Position numbers and translations under genes: made by a program. Below, piece by piece: positions 25,805 through 34,870 of a DNA stretch of 64,000 bases. The stretch lies in assembly GCF_036206005.1 (NCBI RefSeq), contig NZ_CP108143.1, forward strand, positions 2,046,001-2,110,000, in the 5' to 3' direction. Every line of letters starts with the position of its first letter. Positions within the stretch are counted from its first letter, which is position 1. This stretch comes from Streptomyces sp. NBC_00178. Lineage in GTDB: Bacteria; Actinomycetota; Actinomycetes; Streptomycetales; Streptomycetaceae. The notes beneath the pieces were generated by a model. It searched no databases. It was not told the origin of the DNA and saw only the letters and a program-made list of their open reading frames with translations.

Positions 25805-27259
25805 GTGAGCGACGGGCGACCAGAGAATGACGTGACCGGTAGCCGGCGGCGGCGTTCGCCGCTCGCCGTGACCACGGTGGCGGCGGCTGTGCTGCTGGCC
25901 GGAGGCGGAGCGGCGTACTGGGCCTCCAGCGCGTCGGGCCGGGGCGGGGCGGACGCCGGCCCGGCCGCCGCCGGTGACGCCGCTCCCCCGCTGCTGGCGC
26001 TGGACCACGCGGACGGCCCGACCGGACCGCCGCCGGGGATCGCGCCCGGTGAGCCGGACCCGCACGGCGGCGGGGTCGTCTACCGCGCCGCCGGCGAACT
26101 GCCCGACGGGCCCGCCTCGGCCGCGGTCCGGCGCGCCGGGGGCACCGTCACGGCCGCCGAGGTGGCGCGGCTGGCCGAGGCCCTCGGGGTACCGGGCGCG
26201 CCGCGTGCGGACGGCGACGCGTGGAGGGTCGGCAGCGACGGGGACGGGTCGGGACCGGTGCTGCGCGTCCTCAAGCAGGCGCCGGGCACCTGGACCTTCG
26301 CCCGCTACGCCTCGGGCGGGCCCGACGCCTGCGAGTCCGCGCGCACCTGCGCGAAGCGGGATTCCGCGCCGCGATCCGGCTCCCCGGTCGACGAGAAGGC
26401 CGCGAAAGCGGCGGCCGTCCCCGTACTGAAGGCCGTGGGGCAGGACGACGCCTCGCTCGACGCCCGGCAGGTGATGGGCTCGGTGCGGGTCGTGAACGCC
26501 GACCCGATGGTGGGCGGACTGCCGACGTTCGGCTGGTCGACCGGTATCCAGGTGGGCGCCACCGGCGAGGTCGTCGGAGGCACCGGGCACCTCAAGGGCC
26601 TGGAGAAGGCGGACAGCTATCCGGTGATCGGCGCGGACGAGGCGCTGGAGCAGCTCAACGCGGAGGGCCGCCGGTCCGCGAAGGGCGGCCCGGGTGACTG
26701 CGCCACCCCCGTGCCGCTGGAGGACGGCGCGGCCGCGTCCGCCTCCGCGCCGTCGGGCGACTGCGGTGCCCCGGGTGCGCCGGAGCCCGCCACCGCGGTG
26801 GTCGACAAGGCCGTGTTCGGCCTTTCCGCGCAGTACGCGGACGGGGAACAGATCCTCGTGCCCTCGTGGATCTTCTCCGTGCGGTCCGTCGATGGCGGCC
26901 CGGCACACACCGTGGTCCGCGTCGCGGTCCACCCGGACCACCTGGCCCCGCCGAGCAGCCCGCCCGCCCCGGAGCCCACGAAGGACCCCGGAGCCGGGGA
27001 CAGGGCCATCACCTCGTACACCGCGGACGGCAGGACCCTGGAGGTCACCTTCTGGGGTGGCGTGTGCAGCACCTACACGGCACGTGCCACGGAGAGCGGC
27101 TCGGCGGTCCGGGTCACGGTCACCGAATCGCGGCGGGAGCCGGGGAAGGCCTGCGTCATGATCGCGAAGGAGCTGACCCGGAAGGTGACGCTGGACACAC
27201 CGCTGGGTGAGCGCAACGTGGTCGACGCCGAATCGGGCGCGAGGGTGCCCCGCACCTGA
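25805..27259 (+). CDS. Membrane-anchored extracytoplasmic protein of unknown function
   Basis: 484 aa. Start GTG 25805 has AAGGAGCG about 8 nt upstream; the longer frame from 25691 has no such site. A cytoplasmic basic stretch (GSRRRRSP) precedes one transmembrane helix (LAVTTVAAAVLLAGGGAAYW), then a large external part rich in Gly, Ala and Pro. Three Cys pairs are scattered in the external part (CESARTC, GDCATP/GDCGAP, and VCS with KAC near the end), compatible with disulfides. No family recognised. Similar organisation is common in Streptomyces proteins annotated as hypothetical. A strong terminator follows. Confidence 0.75.
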   Translation: MSDGRPENDVTGSRRRRSPLAVTTVAAAVLLAGGGAAYWASSASGRGGADAGPAAAGDAAPPLLALDHADGPTGPPPGIAPGEPDPHGGGVVYRAAGELPDGPASAAVRRAGGTVTAAEVARLAEALGVPGAPRADGDAWRVGSDGDGSGPVLRVLKQAPGTWTFARYASGGPDACESARTCAKRDSAPRSGSPVDEKAAKAAAVPVLKAVGQDDASLDARQVMGSVRVVNADPMVGGLPTFGWSTGIQVGATGEVVGGTGHLKGLEKADSYPVIGADEALEQLNAEGRRSAKGGPGDCATPVPLEDGAAASASAPSGDCGAPGAPEPATAVVDKAVFGLSAQYADGEQILVPSWIFSVRSVDGGPAHTVVRVAVHPDHLAPPSSPPAPEPTKDPGAGDRAITSYTADGRTLEVTFWGGVCSTYTARATESGSAVRVTVTESRREPGKACVMIAKELTRKVTLDTPLGERNVVDAESGARVPRT

Positions 27260-27280
27260 CACCGGGCGCACACATGACGG

Positions 27281-27313
27281 CGGCGGCGCCCCCCGGTCCG
27301 GGGGGCGCCGCCG
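27281..27313. terminator. Terminator hairpin
   Basis: 16-bp perfect arms (27281-27296 and 27298-27313) between the membrane-anchored orphan and convergent erpA. Confidence 0.85.
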
Positions 27314-27361
27314 TCGTACGTCTCGGACTTCGGCCGGGTCCTGCCGTGGCCGAATCGCGCT

Positions 27362-27718
27362 CTAGCTGAAGGAGTCGCCGCAGGCGCAGGAACCCGTCGC
27401 GTTCGGGTTGTCGATCGTGAAGCCCTGCTTCTCGATGGTGTCCACGAAGTCGACGGACGCGCCGCCCAGGTACGGGGCGCTCATCCGGTCGGTGACGACC
27501 TTGACGCCGCCGAAGTCCTTCACGACGTCGCCGTCGAGCGAGCGCTCGTCGAAGAAGAGCTGGTACCGCAGGCCCGAGCAGCCGCCGGGCTGGACGGCGA
27601 CGCGCAGCGCCAGGTCGTCCCGGCCCTCCTGCTCCAGCAGGGTCTTGACCTTGGATGCGGCGGCGTCGGACAGGAGGATGCCGTCGCTCACGGTGGTGGT
27701 CTCGTCCGATACGGACAT
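27362..27718 (-). CDS. erpA: Iron-sulfur cluster insertion protein
   Basis: 118 aa, A-type carrier (IscA/ErpA/HesB family) that hands [Fe-S] clusters to apoproteins. The three conserved cysteines are in PGGCSGLRYQLFFDE and GSCACGDSF. ATG 27718 has GGGAGAAG 6 nt upstream; a longer frame to 27775 is not supported. It is divergent from nadA, whose product needs a 4Fe-4S cluster, and is close to the cysteine desulfurase-TusA fusion, which fits a role in delivering clusters to respiratory and cofactor enzymes nearby. Confidence 0.93.
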   Translation of the reverse strand: MSVSDETTTVSDGILLSDAAASKVKTLLEQEGRDDLALRVAVQPGGCSGLRYQLFFDERSLDGDVVKDFGGVKVVTDRMSAPYLGGASVDFVDTIEKQGFTIDNPNATGSCACGDSFS

Positions 27719-27849
27719 CTGCTTCTCTCCCGGGTTGTACGGACTGCTTGCCGACGGTCCAACCATCGGGGCCACGGATTCATTCCGGGCCGGGCGTGTC
27801 TGTTCCCTTCATGCTCGCACACCGCACCGGCGGGCGGATGCGTCACATC

Positions 27850-27902
27850 GACGCTATCGGCATCGTCAAGCTGACGCGAAGCGGTTATGATAGATAGCGT
27901 CA
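27850..27902 (+). promoter_or_regulatory. nadA promoter with three related half-sites
   Basis: GACGCTATC (27850-27858) and its exact inverted copy GATAGCGTC (27893-27901) lie 34 bp apart. A partial third copy, TGACGCGAAG (27872-27881), lies between. A -10-like TATGAT (27886-27891) sits inside the array. Probably an operator for a regulator of nadA and perhaps erpA. Confidence 0.55.
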
Positions 27903-27945
27903 ATTAGACGAAAAGGCGTTCCGCAGAAAAGAGAGGGTGCGTGTC

Positions 27946-29124
27946 GTGACCACCGCCCAGCCCCTGGATGTCCAGCCGACCCCGCTCGCCCTCCTGCTGC
28001 TCGGCCGCGAGGCCGACCCGCGGAGCGAGCGCGGGGTCGAGTGCCCCGGCGACCTGCCCTCACCGTCCGACCCGGACCTGGTGGAGCGGGCCCGCGCGGC
28101 CAAGGAGAAGCTCGGGGACAAGGTGTTCATCCTCGGCCACCACTACCAGCGCGACGAGGTCATCCAGTTCGCGGACGTCACCGGCGACTCCTTCAAGCTC
28201 GCCCGCGACGCCGCCGCCAGGCCCGACGCGGAGTACATCGTCTTCTGCGGCGTGCACTTCATGGCCGAGTCCGCGGACATCCTCACCGGCGACGACCAGA
28301 AGGTCGTGCTGCCCGACCTGGCGGCGGGCTGCTCGATGGCCGACATGGCCACCGCCGAGCAGGTCGCCGAGTGCTGGGACGTGCTGACCGAGGCGGGCGT
28401 CGCCGACGGGGTCGTGCCGGTCTCGTACATGAACTCGTCCGCCGACATCAAGGCCTTCACGGGCCGGCACGGCGGCACGATCTGCACCTCCTCGAACGCG
28501 AAGCGGGCGCTGGAGTGGGCCTTCGAGCAGGGCGACAAGGTGCTCTTCCTGCCGGACCAGCACCTGGGCCGCAACACCGCCGTGCGGGACATGGGGATGA
28601 GCCTGGAGGACTGCGTCCTCTACAACCCGCACAAGCCGAACGGCGGACTGACCGCCGAGCAGCTGCGCGACGCGAAGATGATCCTGTGGCGCGGGCACTG
28701 CTCGGTGCACGGCCGCTTCTCGGTGCAGTCCGTCGAGGACGTACGGGAGCGGATCCCGGGCGTCAACGTGCTGGTGCACCCGGAGTGCAAGCACGAGGTC
28801 GTGGCGGCCGCGGACTACGTGGGCTCGACGGAGTACATCATCAAGGCCCTGGAGGCAGCTCCGGCCGGTTCCAAGTGGGCCATCGGTACGGAACTGAACC
28901 TGGTGCAGCGGCTGGCGAACCGTTTCGCCGCCGAGGACAAGGAGATCGTCTTCCTCGACCGGACGGTCTGCTTCTGCTCGACGATGAACCGGATCGACCT
29001 GCCGCACCTGGTGTGGACCCTGGAGTCGCTGGCCGAGGGGAACCTGGTCAACCGCATCCAGGTCGACGAGGAGACCGAGAAGTTCGCGAAGCTGGCGCTG
29101 GAGCGGATGCTGGCGCTGCCGTAG
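27946..29124 (+). CDS. nadA: Quinolinate synthase A
   Basis: 392 aa. Condenses iminoaspartate with dihydroxyacetone phosphate to quinolinate in NAD synthesis, using a [4Fe-4S] cluster. Signatures are ILGHHYQRDEV, FCGVHFMAESA, DLAAGCSMAD and HPECKHEV, with the cluster cysteines. GTG 27946 (VTTAQPLDV) is preferred over GTG 27937 because GAGAGGG is 8 nt upstream. The usual partners nadB and nadC are not in the window, so nadA is separated here and its transcript ends at the following hairpin. Confidence 0.95.
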   Translation: MTTAQPLDVQPTPLALLLLGREADPRSERGVECPGDLPSPSDPDLVERARAAKEKLGDKVFILGHHYQRDEVIQFADVTGDSFKLARDAAARPDAEYIVFCGVHFMAESADILTGDDQKVVLPDLAAGCSMADMATAEQVAECWDVLTEAGVADGVVPVSYMNSSADIKAFTGRHGGTICTSSNAKRALEWAFEQGDKVLFLPDQHLGRNTAVRDMGMSLEDCVLYNPHKPNGGLTAEQLRDAKMILWRGHCSVHGRFSVQSVEDVRERIPGVNVLVHPECKHEVVAAADYVGSTEYIIKALEAAPAGSKWAIGTELNLVQRLANRFAAEDKEIVFLDRTVCFCSTMNRIDLPHLVWTLESLAEGNLVNRIQVDEETEKFAKLALERMLALP

Positions 29125-29171
29125 GGCGCGTCGCGTGAACGGTGGAGCTGAACGCACCCGCCGGCGCGCAC

Positions 29172-29219
29172 GAGAGGGCCCCTGGCACCGTCCGGACGGA
29201 CGGTGCCAGGGGCCCTCTC
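29172..29219. terminator. Strong bidirectional terminator
   Basis: Perfect 22-bp inverted repeat (29172-29193 and 29198-29219, 4-nt loop) between convergent nadA and the RND pump gene. Confidence 0.9.
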
Positions 29220-29259
29220 CCTTCTGGTCGTGAACCGCTCCTCACGAAGCGGCGGCAGG

Positions 29260-32200
29260 TCAGGCCTTCGCGGGCTCCGGCTCCTCGGAGGAGACCTCCT
29301 CGGGCGCCTCCGCGGCCGGGGTGCCGGACGTCGCCTCGCGCCTGGCGGCCTTCTTCTTCGCGCGGCGCTCCTTGCGGAGCTCCACCACCGCGTAGAGCGT
29401 CGGCACCAGGAGCAGCGTCAGCAGCGTGGAGGTGATCAGACCACCGATCACCACGACCGCCAGGGGCTGGGAGATGAAGCCGCCCTCGCCGGTCACACCG
29501 AGCGCCATCGGGAGCAGCGCGAAGATCGTCGCCAGTGCCGTCATCAGGATCGGGCGCAGGCGGTGACGACCGCCCTCGACGACCGCCTCGACGACGCCCA
29601 TGCCCTGCGACCTGTACTGGTTGATCAGGTCGATGAGCACGATCGCGTTGGTCACCACGATGCCGATCAGCATCAGCATGCCGATCATCGCCGGCACACC
29701 CATCGGGGTGCCCGTGAGGACCAGGAGGCCGATGGCTCCCGTCGCGGCGAACGGGATGGAGACCAGCAGGATCAGCGGCTGGATCAGCGACCGGAAGGTC
29801 GCCACCAGCAGCATGAAGACGATCGCGATGGCCGCCAGCATGGCCAGCCCCAGCTTCACGAAGGCGTCGCCCTGGTCCTGCGTGACACCGCCGATGGTCG
29901 CGGTGGCGCCCTCGGGGAGGTCCAGTTCGTCGATCCTGCTCTGGAGCGAGGCGCCGACCGCGCCGGTGTTGTCACCGGTCGGCTTGGCGGTGATCGTCGC
30001 CGCGCGCTGGCCGTCGATCCGGGTCATGGAGACCGGGCCGGGCACCAGTCGGACGTCGGCGATGTCGCCGAGCTTCACGGGGCCGAGGGGCAGCGCCTTC
30101 AGCTCGGCCATGGTGGTGGCCGGACGCGAGGACTTCACGACGATGTCGCGCTCGGCGTCATCCATGATCGCCTTGCCGGACGGGGTGCCCTGCACCGCGC
30201 CCGCGACCACCGCGCCCAGCGTGGTCTGGTCGAATCCGGCGTCCGCCGCCTTGTCGTTGGCCTTGACCGAGATGCGCGGCACGCTCTGCGCCAGGTCGCT
30301 CTGGACGTCGGTGACGTCCTTCAGCTTCGCGACCTCTCCCCGGACCGCTTCCGACGCCTTCCGCAGGACGTCCCCGTCGGCGGCCTTGACCACGACGCTC
30401 AGGTCCTGGCTGCCGAACCCGTCGCCCGCCGCGATCGTGGTGTCGCCGATCCCGTCGAGCTTGCCGAGGGCCTCGTCGATCCGCTCCTGCGTGGCCTCGA
30501 AGTCCGCCGAGTCCTTGAGGGTGATCTGGTAGGACGCCTGGTTGGCACCCGTACCGCCGCCGAAGGCCGCCATGAAGCCGGAGGAGCCGACGGTGACCTG
30601 GTAGTCCTCCACGCCCTTGTCGGCGGCGAGGACCTTCTCGACCTTCCGCGCGGCCTCGTCCGCCGCTTCCAGGCTGGTGCCGGGGGTCAGCTCCTGCTTG
30701 ATGGAGAGGACCTCCTGCTCGCCCTGGTCGAAGAAGTTCGTCTTCAGCAGCGGCGCCATGCCGAAGGTGCCGAACAGGACCGCGAAGGCGATGAGGACGC
30801 TGGTGACGCGGCGCCGGGTGGCGAAGCGCAGGACGGGGACGTAGATCCGCTGGAGCCGGCTGGCGGCTTCCTTCTCCTCGGCCTTGCGGCGCGCCTCGTC
30901 CGGGTCCGCGTCGGTGCCCTTGGGGGGCCGCAGGAACCAGTACGAGAGGACCGGCACGACGGTCAGGGAGACCAGCAGCGAGGCCAGCAGCGCCGCCGTG
31001 ACGGTGAGGGAGAACGAGCCGAAGAGCTGGCCGACCATGCCGCCGACCAGGCCGATCGGCAGGAAGACCGCCACGGTGGTGAGCGTGGACGCGGTGACCG
31101 CGCCGGCCACCTCCCGGACGGCGGCGATGATCGCCGGCTGCCGCTCCTCGCCGTAGCCGAGGTGCCGCTTGATGTTCTCCAGGACCACGATCGAGTCGTC
31201 GACGACGCGGCCGATCGCGATGGTCAGCGCCCCGAGCGTGAGCATGTTCAGCGACAGGTCACGGGTCCAGAGCACGATCAGCGCCAGGACCACGGACAGC
31301 GGGATGGAGACGGCGGTGACCAGCGTCGAGCGGATCGACGCGAGGAAGACGAGGATCACGACGACCGCGAAGACCAGGCCGAGCCCGCCCTCCGTGGTGA
31401 GACCGGAGATCGCCTTGGAGACGGCGGGCCCCTGGTCGGACACGACGGTCAGCTCGGCGGACGCGCCGAGGTCCTTGCGCAGGTCCGGGAGCTTGTCCTG
31501 GACGGCGTCGGAGATGGCGACGGCGCTGCCGTCCTTGTCCATCGTCGCCATGACGGCGAGGCTGGGCTTGCCGTTCGTCCGGGTGATGGAGACCGCGGTG
31601 GCGGGCTCCTGCGTCACCGTGGCGATGTCGCCGACACGGACGGCCTTGCCGCCCTTGCCCGCGCCCTCGGCGGCCGGCGGGATCCTCAGGTCCTGGATCT
31701 GCTGGAGCGAGGAGAAGGCACCGCCGACCTGGATGGTGCGGCTCTTGCCCGACTCGGAGAAGGAACCGGCCGGGACGGTGGCGCCGCCCGCCTGGAGGGC
31801 CTGGGCCAGCGAGCCGGCGTTCAGACCGGCCGCGGCGAGCTTCCGGTCGTCGGGGACGACGGAGACCTGGAGGTCCTGCACGCCGTCGACCGTCACCTGG
31901 CCCACGCCGTCGATGTCCTCGAGCGCCGGGACGACCGTGCGGTCCAGCTGGTCGGCCAGCGCCTGCTGGTCCTTGTCGGAGGTGACCGCGAGGACGACGG
32001 TGGGGATGTCGTCGGTCGAGCCCGCGACGACCTGCGGGTCCACCGCGTCGGGCAGCTGGGCGCGGGCGCGGTTCACGGCCTGCTGGATGTCGGCGACGAG
32101 CTGCTTCGTGCCCTCGTCACCGAAGTCGAACGTCGCCATGATGACGGCGTTGCCCTCGCTGGCGGTCGAGGTGATGCCCTCGACGCCGTCGACGGCCTTG

Positions 32201-32415
32201 ATGGAGTTCTCGAGGGGCTCGACGACCTGCTTCTCGACCACGTCGGGAGACGCACCCTGGTAGGGCGCCAGCACCGACACCATCGGGAGTTCGATGGTGG
32301 GCAGCAGCTGCTGCTTGAGCTGCGGGATCGCGATGGCTCCGAAGACGAGCGCGACGATCGAGATCAGCCCGATCAGGGCCCGTTGCGCGAGGCTGAATCT
32401 GGACAGCCAGGACAT
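29260..32415 (-). CDS. RND (HAE1-like) efflux transporter
   Basis: 1051 aa. Two repeats, each with one helix, a large external loop and several further helices, as in AcrB. Conserved: the N-terminal SLAQRALIGLISIVALVFG helix, GRVVDDSIVVLENI (helix 4 with the proton-relay Asp pair), and MLMLIGIVVTNAIVLIDLINQYRSQG in the second half. The C-terminus is an unusual Glu/Ala/Lys tail. No periplasmic adaptor or outer channel gene is present, as expected for a Gram-positive. It lies downstream of a NarL-type two-component system on the same strand, which may control it. Substrate unknown. Confidence 0.9.
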   Translation of the reverse strand: MSWLSRFSLAQRALIGLISIVALVFGAIAIPQLKQQLLPTIELPMVSVLAPYQGASPDVVEKQVVEPLENSIKAVDGVEGITSTASEGNAVIMATFDFGDEGTKQLVADIQQAVNRARAQLPDAVDPQVVAGSTDDIPTVVLAVTSDKDQQALADQLDRTVVPALEDIDGVGQVTVDGVQDLQVSVVPDDRKLAAAGLNAGSLAQALQAGGATVPAGSFSESGKSRTIQVGGAFSSLQQIQDLRIPPAAEGAGKGGKAVRVGDIATVTQEPATAVSITRTNGKPSLAVMATMDKDGSAVAISDAVQDKLPDLRKDLGASAELTVVSDQGPAVSKAISGLTTEGGLGLVFAVVVILVFLASIRSTLVTAVSIPLSVVLALIVLWTRDLSLNMLTLGALTIAIGRVVDDSIVVLENIKRHLGYGEERQPAIIAAVREVAGAVTASTLTTVAVFLPIGLVGGMVGQLFGSFSLTVTAALLASLLVSLTVVPVLSYWFLRPPKGTDADPDEARRKAEEKEAASRLQRIYVPVLRFATRRRVTSVLIAFAVLFGTFGMAPLLKTNFFDQGEQEVLSIKQELTPGTSLEAADEAARKVEKVLAADKGVEDYQVTVGSSGFMAAFGGGTGANQASYQITLKDSADFEATQERIDEALGKLDGIGDTTIAAGDGFGSQDLSVVVKAADGDVLRKASEAVRGEVAKLKDVTDVQSDLAQSVPRISVKANDKAADAGFDQTTLGAVVAGAVQGTPSGKAIMDDAERDIVVKSSRPATTMAELKALPLGPVKLGDIADVRLVPGPVSMTRIDGQRAATITAKPTGDNTGAVGASLQSRIDELDLPEGATATIGGVTQDQGDAFVKLGLAMLAAIAIVFMLLVATFRSLIQPLILLVSIPFAATGAIGLLVLTGTPMGVPAMIGMLMLIGIVVTNAIVLIDLINQYRSQGMGVVEAVVEGGRHRLRPILMTALATIFALLPMALGVTGEGGFISQPLAVVVIGGLITSTLLTLLLVPTLYAVVELRKERRAKKKAARREATSGTPAAEAPEEVSSEEPEPAKA

Positions 32416-32703
32416 GGGTGGGTCTCTCTTCCGTGGCGTACGCGGCAGTGGGGCGGCTGTTCGGTGACGCGACAGCGGACACAGCAGGGACTCAGCCCGC
32501 CCACCTATACGATCGCCGCTCCCGCGCGCGAAGACGTCGGCCCCCGGGTTGCTTTCTTATCTCCCGCATACCGCGCCTGGAGTACGCCGTCTCCACCTTC
32601 CGCTCCACCCGGGAGCGGGCCCGTCTCCACCCGGGGCAGGCCCGGCACCACCGGGGAGCGGGCCGTCTCCTCCCCGCGCTCCCCCGGGTGCGTACCGGGC
32701 CGC

Positions 32704-33396
32704 TCACTCCGCCCGGGGGCGCACCAGACCCGACTCGTAGGCGATGACGACCAGTTGGGCCCGGTCGCGCGCGGACAGCTTGGCCATGGCCCGGTTCACG
32801 TGGGTCTTCACGGTGAGCGGGCTGACGGCGAGGCGTTCGGCGATCTGGTCGTTGGAGTGGCCTCCGGCGACCAGCACGAGCACCTCGCGCTCGCGCTGGG
32901 TGAGGGCGGCGAGGCGTTCGGTGTACTCCGCCGCGTCGGGCCCCTCGCCCGCGGTGCCGCCCTGGGCCAGGAACGTGGCGATGAGGCCCTTGGTCGCGGC
33001 CGGGGAGAGCAGCGCCTCGCCGGCCGCGGCGATGCGGATGGCGTTCAGCAGCTCGTCCGGCTCCGCGCCCTTGCCGAGGAAGCCCGAGGCACCGGCCCGC
33101 AGGGACTGCACCACGTAGTCGTCCACCTCGAAGGTGGTGAGCATGACGATCCGTACGCCCGCCAGGTCGGGGTCCGCGCTGATCATCCGGGTGGCGGTGA
33201 GGCCGTCGGTGCCCGGCATGCGGATGTCCATCAGCACGACGTCGGCGAGGGTCGAGCGGGCGAGCGAGACGGCCTCGGCACCGTCCGCGGCCTCGCCGAC
33301 GACCCGCATGTCCGGCTCGGAGTCGACCAGCACCCGGAACGCGCTGCGCAGCAGGGCCTGGTCGTCGGCCAGCAGCACCTTGATGGGCGTCGTCAT
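32704..33396 (-). CDS. NarL/LuxR-family response regulator
   Basis: 230 aa. Receiver domain (about 1-125) with KVLLADDQALLR, phospho-Asp in DVVLMDIRMPGTDG, Thr in IVMLTTFEVDDY and the LRAGASGFLGKG switch. The output is a LuxR-type HTH (LTQREREVLVLVAGGHSND...TVKTHVNRAMAKL). ATG overlaps the stop of the histidine kinase by 4 nt, so they form one coupled operon. The RND pump starts 288 bp behind its stop. The gap contains GC-rich direct repeats and no gene. Confidence 0.95.
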   Translation of the reverse strand: MTTPIKVLLADDQALLRSAFRVLVDSEPDMRVVGEAADGAEAVSLARSTLADVVLMDIRMPGTDGLTATRMISADPDLAGVRIVMLTTFEVDDYVVQSLRAGASGFLGKGAEPDELLNAIRIAAAGEALLSPAATKGLIATFLAQGGTAGEGPDAAEYTERLAALTQREREVLVLVAGGHSNDQIAERLAVSPLTVKTHVNRAMAKLSARDRAQLVVIAYESGLVRPRAE

Positions 33397-34661
33397 GCGG
33401 ATCCCCCCGTCGTCTCCGCGGTGACCGGCCCCTCCGGCGCACGTGTGCGGGACGTGACGGGCAGGATCGCATGGACCCGGAATCCGCCTCCGTAACGGGG
33501 TCCGGCCGTCAGTGTGCCGCCGAGGGCGGTGACCCGCTCGCGCATGCCGATCAGGCCGTGGCCGCCGCCGTCGGAGGAGGACGCCGGGCGCGGTTCCGCG
33601 CCCCTTCCGTCGTCGAGGACGGTGATCTCCGCGGTCTCCCCGACCCGGACGACGCTGACCTCGGCCTTCGCGTCACCCCCCGCGTGCTTGCGCACGTTCG
33701 TCAGGGCCTCCTGGATGATCCGGTACGCGGCGAGGTCGGCGGCGGCGGGCAGCGGGCTGTCGCGGTCGGCGCAGGCCACCTCGACGGGCAGTCCCGCGTT
33801 GCGGAAGGTGTCGACCAGCGTGTCGAGGACCGCGAGCCCGGGTGCGGGTTCGGTGGGCGCCTCCGGGTCGCCGGACTGCCGCAGGAGCCCGACGGTGGCC
33901 CGGAGTTCGTTGAGCGCGGAGCGGCTGGCCTCGCGGACGTGGGCGAGCGCCTCCTTGGCCTGGTCGGGGCGCTTGTCCATGACGTGGGCGGCCACCCCGG
34001 CCTGCACGTTGACCAGGGCGATGTGGTGGGCCACGACGTCGTGCAGGTCGCGGGCGATCCGCAGGCGTTCCTCGGCGACCCTGCGGCGGGCCTCCTCCTC
34101 GCGGGTGCGTTCCGCGCGCTCGGCCCGCTCCCTGATCGCGCCGATGAACGCCCGCCTGCTGCGTACCGCGTCCCCGGCGGCGCCGGCCAGTCCGGTCCAG
34201 GCGAGGACGCCGAGGTTCTCCTGGCTGTACCAGGGGGTGCTGCCGACGACCATGGCGGCCACGGTCAGCACGCCCATGGTCAGCAGGCCGACCCGCCAGG
34301 TGGTGGGCCGGTCGGTGCGGGACGCGACGGTGAACAGGGCGATGACCGTGCTCATCACGACGGGGGCGGGCGGGTCCATCAGGACGAACTCGACGGCGGA
34401 CAGCAGGCCCGTCGCGGCGAGCACGGCCATGGGCCTGCGCCGGCGCATCACCAGCGCCCCGGCGGCCAGCGTCATCAGCAGCACACTGGACGGTTCCGGG
34501 GTGCGGGCGCCGAAGATGGGTTCGTGGCCCGGGTTCGGCTCGGCGAACGACGCGCAGATCATGCAGGCCAGCACGGCCGCGGCCAGTCCCCGGTCGAAGG
34601 CGAGGGGATGGCCGCGAAGCCAGCGGCGGGGCCGCACGAAGCCGGTTCCGAGGGTGGTCAC
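33393..34661 (-). CDS. Two-component sensor histidine kinase (NarL-type partner)
   Basis: 422 aa from GTG 34661. Several transmembrane helices at the N-terminus, then the HisKA_3 region RIARDLHDVVAHHIALVNVQ with phospho-His, and an HATPase domain with LTNVRKHAGG and DDGRGAEP. A longer frame runs to 34802, but that codon lies inside the pspAA terminator hairpin and the extension holds a 33-bp tandem repeat. TACCGT (34675-34670) lies 8 nt before GTG 34661, suggesting a leaderless start. The signal sensed is unknown. Coupled to the response regulator by a 4-nt overlap. Confidence 0.9.
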   Translation of the reverse strand: MTTLGTGFVRPRRWLRGHPLAFDRGLAAAVLACMICASFAEPNPGHEPIFGARTPEPSSVLLMTLAAGALVMRRRRPMAVLAATGLLSAVEFVLMDPPAPVVMSTVIALFTVASRTDRPTTWRVGLLTMGVLTVAAMVVGSTPWYSQENLGVLAWTGLAGAAGDAVRSRRAFIGAIRERAERAERTREEEARRRVAEERLRIARDLHDVVAHHIALVNVQAGVAAHVMDKRPDQAKEALAHVREASRSALNELRATVGLLRQSGDPEAPTEPAPGLAVLDTLVDTFRNAGLPVEVACADRDSPLPAAADLAAYRIIQEALTNVRKHAGGDAKAEVSVVRVGETAEITVLDDGRGAEPRPASSSDGGGHGLIGMRERVTALGGTLTAGPRYGGGFRVHAILPVTSRTRAPEGPVTAETTGGSA

Positions 34662-34712
34662 GTCGAGCAACGGTACGGCGTGTCGCCGACGCCGTGGTCC
34701 GTTCCGTGCGAG

Positions 34713-34778
34713 GGCGCCGTCACAGCACCGGGGACGGACCCGCCGGGCGCCGTCACAGCGCCGGGAACGGGCCCGCCG
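34713..34778. repeat. Tandem repeat, 2 x 33 bp
   Basis: Units 34713-34745 and 34746-34778 differ at 3 of 33 positions. They lie just upstream of the histidine kinase start, in a region that I take as non-coding. Confidence 0.7.
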
Positions 34779-34800
34779 CGTGGAGGGGCGCTCCGGCAGC

Positions 34801-34839
34801 ACGCCGCCCCGCTCCGGAGGGACCGGAGCGGGGCGGCGT
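34801..34839 (-). terminator. Terminator of the pspA-pspAA operon
   Basis: Perfect 17-bp inverted repeat (34801-34817 and 34823-34839, 5-nt loop) 31 bp behind the pspAA stop. Confidence 0.87.
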
Positions 34840-34870
34840 GAGGAGTGCGGTGGGGAGGGACCCGGGCCGT

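Noticed and set aside
29203..33495. 1430-codon open frame on the plus strand opposite the RND pump and response regulator
   Set aside because: Antisense shadow caused by high GC; the minus strand encodes clear RND and NarL proteins. The translation is low-complexity Arg/Gly/His.
34662..34802. N-terminal extension of the histidine kinase from GTG 34802
   Set aside because: The codon lies in the terminator stem of the upstream operon and the segment is a tandem DNA repeat; a promoter-like TACCGT precedes GTG 34661.
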